A DNA stretch of 64,000 nucleotides from Chrysopilus asiliformis. Taxonomy: Eukaryota; Arthropoda; Insecta; Diptera; Rhagionidae. Shown here piece by piece: positions 21,288 to 34,400 of the stretch; positions within the stretch are counted from its first letter, which is position 1; each line of letters opens with the position of its first letter. Location of the stretch: NCBI GenBank assembly GCA_964034945.1, contig OZ035960.1, positions 26,337,487 through 26,401,486 on the forward strand. The letters are read 5' to 3'. The notes under the pieces are model-generated. The model worked only from the letters and a program-made list of their open reading frames with translations, searched no databases and was not told the DNA's origin. The translations under genes were made by a program, and so were the position numbers.

Positions 21288-22265
21288 ATGAAACACTCTA
21301 GGCTGAAAAAGGCCCAGAAAATCTTAAATAACTACTGCAATTATTTCAAGTACTATTCGCCGTATCAAATACTCGTGGATGCCACGTTTTGTCTAGCAGC
21401 TCTTCAGGTAACCTAAAGAATTTCTTCCGTTTACAATATTTTCAACTGAATTTCATCAATTTTTAGAATAAAATAGCAATTTCGGATCAATTAGAGAAAT
21501 ACTTTCAAACCCAAATAAAATTAATAACAACACAGTGTATTATTTTGGAATCAGAAAGTTTGGGACCCAAGCTGTCCGGGGCGACTTCCATAGTGAAGAA
21601 TTGCTTGGTTCATAAATGCGGCCACGAGGGAAAACCAGTCACTGGAGAACACTGTATTAAAACTATGGTGAGTTCAAGGAATTCGCAAAACTGTAATCCT
21701 AAAATGTTTTGCTGTTAAATAAAAATCATTGTTGAACCACAGAAGTAAGAATAATGCTTGCTTAAGTGGCTGTCCATAAAATACATCACACTTTCGGTGA
21801 ACGCTCCAAAAGGGGTAAAATTAGCTTAACGTATTTTGTGGAGATCCCATTTTCTTTAATTTTATTTCATACACACTAAAAACAGTGCAGCTTATTGTCC
21901 AAACCTATCTTCTTTAATCCTTACAGGTGAAAACATCAAAATACTTCGTTGCAACCCAAGACAGAGGAGTGCAAAACTATTTGAGGAAACTTCCCGGTCA
22001 AGGTTTAATTTATCTGCACAAAAACGCACCAATTTTGGAAGCACTTTCAGAAGCCTCGAAACGATTTATACAAAAGACTAACCACAAATTAGTCGATTTG
22101 AAGGATTGTGAAACACAAATCTTGAGCAAGATAAAACCGAAGTCGGAGGGATCAAAACCGAGGAACTTTCTGCCGAAAAGAATTGATAAAAAACGTGCGA
22201 AAAATCCAAATCCACTCTCATGTAAGAAAAAGAAGAAAAGAGTAATTAAAAAACCTGAAAGTTAA
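21288..22265 (+). CDS. UTP23: rRNA-processing protein UTP23
   Basis: Three exons: 21288-21407, 21467-21667 and 21927-22265, in phase, giving 219 residues (human 249, yeast 254). UTP23 is a PIN-like protein of the small-subunit processome that binds near the snR30/U17 site and is needed for early pre-18S cleavage. Hallmarks are the basic start MKHSRLKKAQKIL, the NNYCNYFKYYSPYQILVD segment, and a zinc-binding set Cys86-x4-Cys91-x-His93-x9-Cys103. The next segment is YFVATQDRGVQNYLRKLPG, the PIN-fold segment in which this family keeps a conserved DRG-type motif. The C-terminal 60 residues are Lys-rich, as in nucleolar proteins. The start was chosen as the first ATG of the conserved N-terminus. 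Its 3' end converges on varicose. Confidence 0.93.
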
Positions 22266-22343
22266 AATGTTTTTCATTTTTCATATTTTCCAGAGGTAAA
22301 CGTTTTGGTTTATTAAAAGATTTCAATTAAAAGATGAACAAAT

Positions 22344-22349
22344 TTTATT
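22344..22349 (-). terminator. Polyadenylation signal, varicose
   Basis: TTTATT on the plus strand (AATAAA on the minus strand), about 130 bp past the varicose stop codon and inside the 210-bp gap to UTP23, so the two 3' UTRs probably abut or overlap. Confidence 0.5.
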
Positions 22350-22474
22350 CAAAAAATATGAAGCTGCAAAGCATGAAATATTACACTTTTTTTTCAATTA
22401 CATACATTTTCAATGCCATTATTTCGTAACTTACTATCTAAATGGTAAAAAGCATTTTTCTTTAGTCCTTTTTC

Positions 22475-25400
22475 TTAATAAATCCAATTAACTGGTACCC
22501 ATTGATGTTCGTGACTTAACTGATCTAGCGTTTTAACAACTTTTCGGAACGTTTCGTCAAAATCTTCGTTAATAATGACCATGTCGAAGAATTTTTCATA
22601 TTTTCGTTGCAGAATTGAGCTCTCTTCTAGTGTAGCCACCAAATCATCGTCCTAAAAGGGAAAATAGAGAAATTCAAAATTTTAAAGAGGATTTTTTTAA
22701 AATATCAATAGAATTTCAGTGTACCTCATACAGCGATGCAAGAGATTCCAGCGTTCTGGCTCGACGAGAACTGTACCTAATTGAGCTCTGTCTATCGAAC
22801 TGAAAAAAATATGATTATTAAAGTTAATAAAAATATCAATATATAAAAATATATACGACTTACTGTTAAATTCCTGGATGAGCCACCAGTAGCTTTTCGT
22901 TCTGCATAAATTTGCTTCAAGGTTTCCATTCCCGGGGCAGCAATGAAAATCACGAATGGCATTAATTCGGGACTGTTATGAAGAATCTTCAGTGCGCTCG
23001 GTGCAGAGTCTAGTACGCACATTTTTCCACTTTTAATGACATCGTAGATCGAATTCAAGTGTGTACCATATAAATTTCCATTGTATTCGCCATATTCAAG
23101 GAATTTATTTGATTGGATCTCATCTTCCATGTCCATTCGATCCATAAACCAGTAGTTTTTGCCGTCTTCTTCCAAAGCACGAGGTGGACGTGACGTATCT
23201 AAAATTCAACCAATTTTTTTTAAAAATTGCAATGAAATGTAATTATTTTGAAATTACGTGGAATAATCGTGGCGAATTTATCGGGGTCGCTGTTTATTAG
23301 ACGTGTTTTTAAAGTCCGTCTTCCGACTCCCTGAACACCAATTAGAATTAGAGTTTTTCGTTTAAAGGGAGGCATTCGAGTTACTTCCTCGTAAAGCATC
23401 AGGTCGGCTTTATCGAATTCGCAATTAGCGACCCATTTGTACATCGTTTTACGCTTTCTCTTCGAAACCTAAAATTAGAATTAAGAAAATTTTCAAGTAT
23501 AAAACTGTAAAAACAAATCAGACACAAAATTAGAATATTTTCATTACGTTAAATCTAATAAAACTTATTTAAAAACATTAAAACTATGACAAGTAGGTAC
23601 AAAAGATCAAAGAAATAATTTTATTAAAAAAATCAATTCTTTTTTTCTTATGTAAGAACAACTTATGTAAGAGAGAAAAATTTCCTCTGTGAAAACCACT
23701 TACTCTTGTCCCGCAAATGCCTATTTTATGAACATAATCAGCTTCTGGTGGTACAAATGCCTTGCGACGCTCTTCCAATTCTTGTGATGGTACCAATCCG
23801 ACTTTTCCACTTGGATCGTTGACATGTTTTGCTTGCCACCAATTTGGATCCTTCACACTAATTATCTGATTAGAATAAAGTGTAAGAAAATAAATTTTCA
23901 ATAGTTTTTCTTGTATGTTACTTGTAGAATATCGCCTCGTTTAAACTCTAGACCGATTTCTTTGCATGGCAGTATGGTGTCAGTAGATGGATCATAATCA
24001 AACAATGCTCTCATGTAACACTGAAATCAAACCAAATTTAACATCCCTAGGTAAACATTCAAAAAAAAATTTCAAATTTACTGTCAATTTCTTTCCTGGC
24101 TCCAAATTCTTTCCATTTGTCATTGAGTTCGCCACAGTTAGTCGTGCGGAAGTGACTTCTTCTTGAAAGTTGGGCTCAATTTTGAGCGTGAGATTTTCTT
24201 TCGATTTTGAGACTTCAAGTTGTAACTCCTCTGGGGTTTTAACGGGTACTCCGTTCACTTCTAAAATTATATCACCAGTATTTAGAAGACACTGTTTATC
24301 GATGACACCGCCGGCCAAGATGCGTGCAACGATCAGCTGCTGATGCTCATCAAGTTCAACGGTTAGGCCAAGCGGTTCTTTTGGCTTCTTACGAAGCCCA
24401 ATCATTTTAATGGTTTCGGTCGGCATGTCGGAGTTTAGTAATTCTTCAGAAAATAAGAGATTTTTTTGTGGACCTTCCTTCTTTTCTGGTTGCCGTGCTA
24501 CTTCATCGTGCACACCAACAAGTGCCTACGAAATCGATTCGCGTTAAATTTTTCTTTTTTGTTTTTTTATTATTATTAAAAAATTACCTTAATATGCGAT
24601 TTTTCTAATAAATTGGCAAGTTCTTTAGCTGATAGATTATTTGAGCAACGACATTCAGTGACGACTTCTTTTGTGAGATATGTTGCGTCAGCGACCAGGG
24701 GCTTTGGATCTAATGCACGGTTATTCTGAAAGAAAAAATAATAGTTTGTTGTAAATTTTTAAGTTGCTGGATATTTTAATATTTAAAAAAAAATGAACGT
24801 TTATAAATAGTTTTCAGAGACGCATGGAATTTATAAACTAGGGTTTCACTATATTTCTGTACCAAAAAGCCAAAACATCTTAACTCAATTTTCATGCGAC
24901 GCCAAAATTATCTGTCCGGAAAAGCAAATACAGGACACTTTGATACAGGACACAAAATATTTTGGGTTTTAGCCACAGATTTAATTAAAGACGCTAGTAA
25001 ATTTTCATTGAAAATGAAATTTTGTTTATAACTAGACGAAAACAGACAAGCATCTTGCGATTTTTTTTAACCTAATCATACTAATATATAAAAATGAGTT
25101 GGTGTTGCTTGTCTGTTCCTCTTTCACGGGAAAACGGCTGTACTGATTGACCTAAAATTTGGCAGGAATGTTCGCTGTAGGCCTGGTTCACAGGCCTATT
25201 GAAATGCAGCCGGAAAGGTAGGGGGAGTAAGGGGAGGGGGTCCGAAACTGAGTTTTTTTTTCCTGTGCTACTCTTTCGTGTGAAAACTACCCAGCCGATT
25301 AGCCTGAAATTTGACACAGACATTCGTTATGGTTCCAGCTCTAATATAGACACATTTAAAAGTCACCCGGAAGGTGGTAAGAGTAACGGGAGAGGGTAAA

Positions 25401-28400
25401 GTGAATCCGAACTCGAATCTAAATGCTGGAACTTATTGTTTTTTTTGTTAATTTCTGAAAACCACTTTCCGAAGAAAAAGAAAACTTAAAACCAAAACAC
25501 GGATCGCCCCACTCTAGGCTATCTCATTTATAACCAACTGTATTTTGTTTTTTAAGGTTTTCTTCTAGTCACGCTTTTATGGTTTCACTGAAAGACGTAC
25601 AAAATAAACAAAAACTTTTTTGTTGCAATGTCGTTTCCAACTTGAAGAATTTTTAACTTTGTTTAAGTAATTTCGCGTACCACGAGACCGTGCAAATACG
25701 AGGTCCACTGTACTTGGGACCGTTCACATTTGCGATTTTTCGGGAATTTTTCTCCTATATCTATCGCAGAACAAGTTCTTTTTAGCAGAAGGTCACAAAA
25801 TTCAAATTTATTCTGGTGGTTTTCGATGAAAAATCCAGGAATAAATATTTAGAACTCCACATTGAATTTTCAGTAAAAATTTCCAGTGCACAATAGATTT
25901 TCAGTAATGAAATGTTAAATAGTCCATCAGATAATGTCTAAATTTTCCAAAAAGACTTATTATAAAATAATGGTAATGTATCTAAACTCTATTTCATACG
26001 CAGGGCACTTTGGTAGGGCAGGCGCATGATAGATTTTACAAAATATGAAGCGGACATACTATGACGAGCTTCGTTTTTTAAAGGGAAAGTCTCAGGTGAA
26101 AAGTGACTAGCCGCTAGTCTATTAGTAAAGGCGCGTGCTCTTTGTTGGTCGTTAATTTTTCAACTGGGATGTTTTTTTTTTTGAAAAATGGGGCATTTTA
26201 TAATTTTATGAGAATTAAAAAAAATTGTTAAAATTTCGAGATGATTTTTTGCTTAAAGTTTTCCTAAATAACGGTTTTTTTTACAAATTGAAAAAGTTCG
26301 TTTTGTGTTGTCCCTGTCTCAACCAACTGGAAAAGTAGGATCACAAATCCGACAAATTTTCTTATACTTTCTGAACACCGAAATTCTTAGGAAATTAAAC
26401 CATGCTATTTGATACAATTTAATGAAAATTCATTAAAATTTCAAGATTTTTTTTGTCAATTTTCGCAAAACAGCAAATTGGGGTTGCTGACCATAAAATA
26501 GTCTTTTTGGCGCAATTTGGCACTTCACAAGATTCATTACCATAACGTGTAACAAAACGGCGTATTACACCCAATCTATTGTATTTTATTTTATTTTCTG
26601 AGTCTAAAACATTAGAGAATAGAGTAGAATAAAAAGAGTTTTCCACTTCATGCACAGCTGATTTTAAATTTCAATTATAAAAATATTTCAAAAAAAAAAT
26701 TGTGAATGCAGACTTGAAAGTGTCGTTAAAAAATCCATGAAAAATCAATTACATAATGGGGTTTTTTAATCACATTCCAGACTTAGAATTTTTGCTTCTA
26801 ACAATTACTAGAAATGAGTCATGTCCAACAGTTTATCAACAATTTGTGCTTTGCTCTGGTCATTTACGACACCTACAGAAATCTATATCCCGTTATGTCG
26901 GTTTTTACACAATGGTTTTTTCTTGTATTGACCACTTGTTTTTTACTTTTCACTCTGTATTTTTACCTCAAGAAGCTTAGTTTCAGTATACGTTGAAGAT
27001 GCATATTTTTTAGTGTATTTTTTAAAGAAACCTGCATTTCAGGTAATTGTGAAAAGTGAATTGCAGGCGGTTTGATTTTGAATTCAATTCTGAAAACAAC
27101 GTCTAAATTATAGATTGCATAATTTTCTAAAGTCTTTTCAAATTACATCAAATTAAAAAACTTTGCTACAAAATCGCTAGAACGTAATCATAATTAATAG
27201 TGATCTAAAGATCACTTTGGGTTTTTTTTTTTGGGTGGAGCACATGGCCTCACAATAAAGTCTTTTATAAGTTATACTTCTGGTGCACAATCAATACGTT
27301 GTTATAGTTATGCTAATTTCATGTCGTCAATAAGCTCGTGGTTGAAACGAATAAACATTACTCGACTATTACAATTCGGTAATCAATATTAGGCAATTTT
27401 TACTCTATTTATATCTTAATTTAGCATTGATTGAATAAATTGCTGGAAAAATTATCACATTTCAAACACAAAATCTTTCGGGTCTAAAAATGATATTTTT
27501 TTATATTCAACTTAATTTTTCGGAAAGTAGCACGTATTTTTTTAACACTGTATTGATTTTGTCCATATTTGGGCACTCCAACACGCACACAAGCCAATTT
27601 GTTGACATTAGTTTTTACATATCTTTAGATATTTTTTAATTTATTACTGGTTTAGCATTCAAAATGCGTAAATTTAGCTAATATTCTGAAGACCTTAAAA
27701 TTTTTTGGTATGCAATATTTTGAATGTGATTAAATAAATTACACAATTCACGGTGAATATGAATAAATTACCCGTAATTTTCTCACAAGGTAAAGTAATA
27801 ATCATCTAAACTTACAATTTGTACAACGAACACTTAAGATTTATTCAATTAATGCATTTATCAGCGAAATACAAAACCAAAAAAAGTCCATAAAACGTAA
27901 TATGAAACTATGGAATAGCGAATAATCCAAACTATCTTCGATACTGAACTCAAAAGTATCGAATATTATTTAGTAAAATTTTATTTTTGTAACGTCATGA
28001 GTTTTTGTAGAGAAAACGCCTTTTTTTAAATACATACGTTCAACCGAATTTGTAAAGTGGTGATCGAATCGAATAGACAGTCAACAAATAACTAATATAA
28101 AGCTGGATAAACTGGTCAAATGATCGCTAACGACTTCAACACAACTCGTATATGGACGGAATGGAATTGAATGGAATGGAGTTCGTTGTAAATGACATCA
28201 CTTCTCCCAAAGTTACTCGTCAAAAATGTTCTTTACGTTGGCTATGGTTACGATAGATACACTAGCTTGGCAAAGGTGAGTGATATCAAATACACCTGCA
28301 ACACAGTTAAACAGGCAAGTAACTTGCAACCTAAGCTTATTAGTACCACACACCAACAACTGAAGCAAAGTGAACTGGTTACCATTATTGCTTATAATGT

Positions 28401-31400
28401 GGTAGATATTTCGATATATTCGTTTGAGAGAGTATCTTATACAGTGGAGCCAGTATAAATAAATTGTAATTTGAGAACTTTTTTTTAAATTTGAACAATC
28501 GAGATTATAATTCTACCGAAGAAATAACTTAAGAGATTTAAAAGTTTCCTTGGGACACAAAAATCTACTGAACTTCAGTGACACAGATAGACTTTTTGCA
28601 ACCATTTACCGAAATGGGAGCGAGTGTGGCGTGGAAAAGTGTCCCCAACTGGGAATAGTTATATTGAATATTTTTATACCCGTATGGTGAAACCAAAGGG
28701 TATATTAACTTTGCCTTACCGTTTGTAACGCGAAAATCCCGTCATCACACACAAAAATGAAGTACACAAGTGTGTTTAGAATGATAAAAATAATTAATTT
28801 CTGTATGTCCATCCATCCGTCCGTCTATCCGTGCGTCTGTCCATCTGTGGCGCGGATTGCGGGCGCACGGATTGAGCTAGAGACTTGAAATTTTACGCAG
28901 GCCCGTTTTTCGAAATTTTACACAGGCCCGTTTTTGCAAGAACAAAATTTATTTAGGATATGATTCTACATAAAACTCCCATACATCAAAATCCGATTGG
29001 AATAAATTTTAAAAAATCTTATTGGAAAGTTTGACTTCAAAGTGGAATTTTGGTACAACTGTTCGAATTTTGATACGAATATCACCATACGGGTTTTCAA
29101 TAATTACCAGATTGGCAATTATGGCTTTTGTTATGTTTTTTAATGAAAAATTCTTTAAATGCTGAAATTTATTGCGGTCAAATTAAGCACAAAGGTATTT
29201 TTTCAGTTACATTTTTTTGCAATTTTTCATTTTTACAGTAGGGACCAAAAATGGGTTCAGTCCAATTGAAGACCTCGGTGCCTAAACCGGTCATCTCCAC
29301 TTTTTGAGGAAAATAAGTTATTGATACCAAATGCAAGAATAAACGAATCCGCACAGTTGGCTCCAAACCCCGAACTTGTTTGAGGCTTGTGTTAAAATAT
29401 TTTAAAGAAAAGGAGACCAGTGAAAAGTTTGTTCAATCAGACCCCTCCTTTCCGCTTCCCCGTACAAATTAAGAAGTATTTTGCGATTTATTCGAAAACA
29501 GTTTATCCTATCGAAACAGTTTTAATTAAAGAAGTCTTTGAAAGCCAATTTTGCATAACTTTTTCAGGTATCGTTTTTCGATTGGGGCACTCCGAAAGAA
29601 TTAGCACTTGATCAGCGGTATTCGACAAAATGGTAATGAGTTCAGGACGGTAAAATTATGGGCGTATTAGTTTAGTTTCAAAATATCTTATTAAAAGAAA
29701 CATCAATCCGTCAACGAAAGGTCCACAAACTAATACACCATAAGCTTAAAAAATTTAGTTTGTGTAAACTTTGGAGTTTTATAAAACTTTTATGTTCCCG
29801 GAAGTTGTTCATAAACCAAAGCCAAGCGACATTAGTGTTTAAAAAGGGAACGTCACTAAAAAACGCTCAGATTTTTGTTTTCGGTTTTTTTTTATTATTT
29901 TTATTTTCTTGCTTTTTGAGAGCTGATCTAAAGAAGTTCATACACCGAAGCTTTCAAAACCCAAAGTTACACTCTGTTTGAAAACTTTTTTGTTTTGCAA
30001 ATTTTTGAACTACAGGCTTTCCTCGATTTGCGATTTATACCGAAACGTCGTATAAAAAGGTATTGTATTTTTTCTGCAAATTTTTATGTATAATTGCGGA
30101 AATAAAAGATATGAAAAGCATGTTTAGAGACAAAAGTTCCATAATTCAAAATGTAATTTTTATTTTTTAAATTAGGCATCTTACATCAAGTTTTTGTAGT
30201 CATTTTCTTTTTATAATTCTAGACTATGAAAATCACTAAAAAAACGTTACCTTTTATATTTGATTATTAAATTAAAACCACTGAGAAAACATAATCTAAA
30301 AAAGAATTTTGAATTTATTCAATCGATTGGCTAATTTGTACAAGTTCCACTATAATCGTGGTAAGACTTCACTTGTGATGTTTGATTTTATGTAGAAATG
30401 TTGGTTTCGTGTTCCGTTTCGTTTGGATAACTTCTTAACTGCTATACATTCGCCACATTGGAGCATAAAGAAAAACTATAAAAATATACATACGGCGGTT
30501 TCCACATAATTAATTCAAACGAATACATGGATTATTTTATGGCCAGTGAATTATATATAAAAACATACAGAGAGAAACAACATAACAACCGTCATAACGT
30601 CATTTTAACTGTTTTCCAGAGCCATTCAACTACAGTTCCCCGTATAAACCGTGGAAAAGCTCTTCTCCCCTAATAACTCAGCAGTAGTTTTTCTGTTTTT
30701 CTCGGTGGCGTCATTGATTGAGTGTAGTCGAAAACTTCTGATTTCTAATATTATTCTTACAATATGCTTCTAGACATTATGTAACTCAATCCATTGACAC
30801 GAAAGCAATCTTTTGTTAAAGCTCTGTAACAATGGGGGAGAGAAAACGACTAACCCCAGTCAGAAGGATGTAAATGGATTAAGGGCGAAACTGAAGGCTT
30901 TTTAAATCAATGCAATGCTAGCCATGCGAACGGAATCACATTGTTTCATTGACCAATGACCTCACCGTCCATTCGCTTGTGGTTTTGTGTTTATTCAGAT
31001 AATTAGCTCGAAATCAGGTAAAACCTGAAGGGAAAAAACCTGTTCCAAAGATAGGTATGTCAATTAACTAACGATTTGTCGCCTTATCGATAAGAATCCG
31101 ATTTCCAATCAATAACTGATTTTTTCGCTATGAAAAATTTATTGGAAACATCCTGTTGTAGGAATTGCACTTTTTCGTACCAATTAGATATATTAGGTGA
31201 TAGATAAATGCAGAGAAAATAAAATCTATAATATATCGTACGATATCGTATAAAGGTAAAAATTTTATTAAAATATATATAAAAAAAAAATGAAAATTTG
31301 CAAAAAGAAAAATCTTTTTTTCGAATTTATAACTTGCAGAAGTAAAAATTATGAAAACTGGTCCATTAATTTTTCCAAAATCCAATGGCTGAATAATATA

Positions 31401-34400
31401 TTATTCAGGCTCTAAGAATTTTGATTAAATTTAAAGCCTTCTAGTTTTCGGAAGAGAAAGCAATTGCGGTAGGAAGCAGCTTCTGGAAAATTCATCGAAA
31501 TTCTTAAAAAAAAGGATACCGCGAAGAATTGTGGTGTGCCATCAAAAAAAAACAAAATTGCGTAACAAAAATAGTTAAAACAATTTTTTTTGCTCGTTTT
31601 TAATAAGCACGTGCTAAAATCGTTTTTGGGTTTATAATTACAGCAATTTGTTTAGACACAAAGATATGTCAGAAGAGCAATGAAGTAATAATTAAAGTCG
31701 AGCACATGTACGATGTATGTACTATGCTACACAAAATATATTTTTGACTCATCCGTCAACAACAACAAAGTTAGTATGATTAGCTGCACTTGTAAATAAC
31801 GCTTTCGTATATGAAAAATTTATTCATTTATTTGTCTCGTCACTTGCCTTTATGAAATCAATGGTAATTGAATTATGAAGTTTTCGCTGCACAGCTATTC
31901 AAGTTTTTCTTTCTATTTTTTTCTTTATTTTTATGTAAAAACAACTCGACGATGTAGAAGGGCGTTGTCAATTTGTACGTGCGGCTAAGTAACTTGCGTT
32001 TTCTATCATTTTATTGTTTTAATTTCCAATCTTCGGCTGTCGCTGAATTTCTTTTTATCATTTTTCCTTTAGTTTTTATTCAAGAATGTAATAAATGGGA
32101 TTAAATTTGTTGACCTCTGGTGATTCACGACGTCAACTTTTTTTCATATTTCAGTAAATTAAATTGATTTATTGTTGTAATAAAAAATAATAAAAATATT
32201 AACAAATTGTTGGACAATTTGAAGACCATAATTTAATTTTCGCTCAATTTTACCATAATTTATTTTTCTCTAGATTTTACCATAATTTAGTTTTCGCTAG
32301 ATTTTACGGTTTTTGAGCACAGTTGAGTTTGTAAGTTTGTAGGTTAATATATTCCAGAGAAAAATGATAAAAAAGTCAATATTTTTAGTATCTCTATTCA
32401 GGTGTCTATCCACAAAATACGTGTGGGGTCTGCGCTAATGTGACGAGGGGGGTGTCAGAAAAGCTTAAAATTAGCACGACACACATTATAATAGTGGAAC
32501 CTCGACAACTCGAAGACTTGTCGATCCCCGTAAACTTTGCTATTTTACTTCAAGACTTATCGGGGGCTACTTTTGTTAACTCGAAAGTAGTCCCCGATAA
32601 GTCGAAGTTTTGCCAGTTTGTTGCCCAAATTTCGCCAGTTTGTTGTCGAAGTTTTGCCATAGTTTGTTGTTGAGAGGTAACAAAATTCAAACCAAATGTT
32701 TCGCTTATTCTTACTCTGTGTGGTTAAACAAAGAGTATACAAAATATCTGATGTGAACAGCACATGACTTTCTTACACAAATTCTATGTTCTTGCGCAAT
32801 TTACGAGTACACTCTAACCCGACGAAAAAAATTTTAGTTTATATAAAAAGATAAATTTTAATTTCACGAAATTTGAAATATCTCGAAAATGATCAAAGAT
32901 TTCGATTTACGGTAAAAGGCAAAAATGTAGAGAATCTTTAGTTCGATATTTACAGGGAATTGGTTTGCAAGCAATTCGCAAAAATCTTTTTTTTACATTT
33001 TAATGAAAATATCTCAATAACATTTTGGATTACATTTCTGATTCTTGGTTTTAATTCCTCAAATTTCAAAGGTTCAGTGGTTTTTCGTACGATTCAAAAA
33101 ATCTATTTGCTTCTCTGTTCTAGTACAAAATGTCAAAAAGGAAAACACCCACAAACAATTTATTTGAACTGTAACTTATACTAATGATATTACGCAACAA
33201 TGGCCACAAAAACAAGCAAATTACAGCCTCGCCTTAAGAAATATATCCTTTCTACCCTAACTAATAAAGCTTGTTAATCTATAAGATTAACTAACAACAA
33301 ATAAATATGTTTATGTATTGAGAACATAACAAATTAAGATCACGTTTAATGGGAAACCTTAAAAACGTTTTTCTTATAAAACAAAAAACTTGAAGGGAAC
33401 TCATAAGAAAAGATATTAAAGTAGTAGTAATTAAGAATAAATCCAAGATAATCTCCTTGACAAGAGAATAATGCGTACGTATATTGAAGTTACACGTAAC
33501 ACACTTAGTTGCAATTTATATTTAAAGACCTTTTGGGAAAAAGTCTCTACTTCGAAACAAGAAATTTTATTCACAAAATTTTTGTATTGCTACCAAATAA
33601 CACAAATTAACCGAGACAATAGATTATTAAAAAAATATTACCTGAAATCTACGTGGATAATTTAAAAAATTTTTTTTGCATTATGACGAATGGTATTTTA
33701 AGATCTTTCTGCTTAATTCCAGGTAATTTTTGTCACAACAATTAAAGGCCGAAACGGTACCACGTAATTTGCGGAGATGAAAATAACACAGAAATTTTGA
33801 GCAAAAACTAAAGTGTTTTTATATATTTTCTGATCATAAACCTTAAAATATCTAAATCAAAAAATGTCGCAACCTAAAGTTTTTAAAGGTTTTCCTTTAA
33901 TGTGGCTGCAAGAAATTATGTTCCTCATTTCATATTTTTGAAAAATTATCCTTCATCTGCTTTCCCAACAAATTTTCATTATTATTTTGATAAACTGCTT
34001 TCGGGTTCACCGCAGGCACGATAAAATCCTACCCCTTTTACCCATTATCTAAAAAATGAAAGGAAATCGATTCTTGGGCAGAGAAAACATTTTTCCACTT
34101 ACATATCGCACATGGTCCCGTAGACTGTAGTATCTCAAAAAAATGTGTTTTTGAGTAATTATTCCATTATGTAAAGGAAAATTGACTGAATCAAATGAAA
34201 AACAAATTTAAATGTAAACCCATTTTTTAAAATTTAAATTGATTTTGTGGAAAACAAACCTATCTCTATCTTTTATTATTGCAAAAAAAAAAAAAAAATG
34301 AAGCAAATGATCTGTTAATTATTATCAAAAGAGTAATAAATTGAAATATTACTGTACAGACAACAGAAAAAACAATTATTCATAAACAATTATTTTGAAA

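Noticed and set aside
28192..28458. 88-codon open frame in the large varicose intron
   Set aside because: No recognisable domain, no splice partners, and its composition is like the surrounding DNA.
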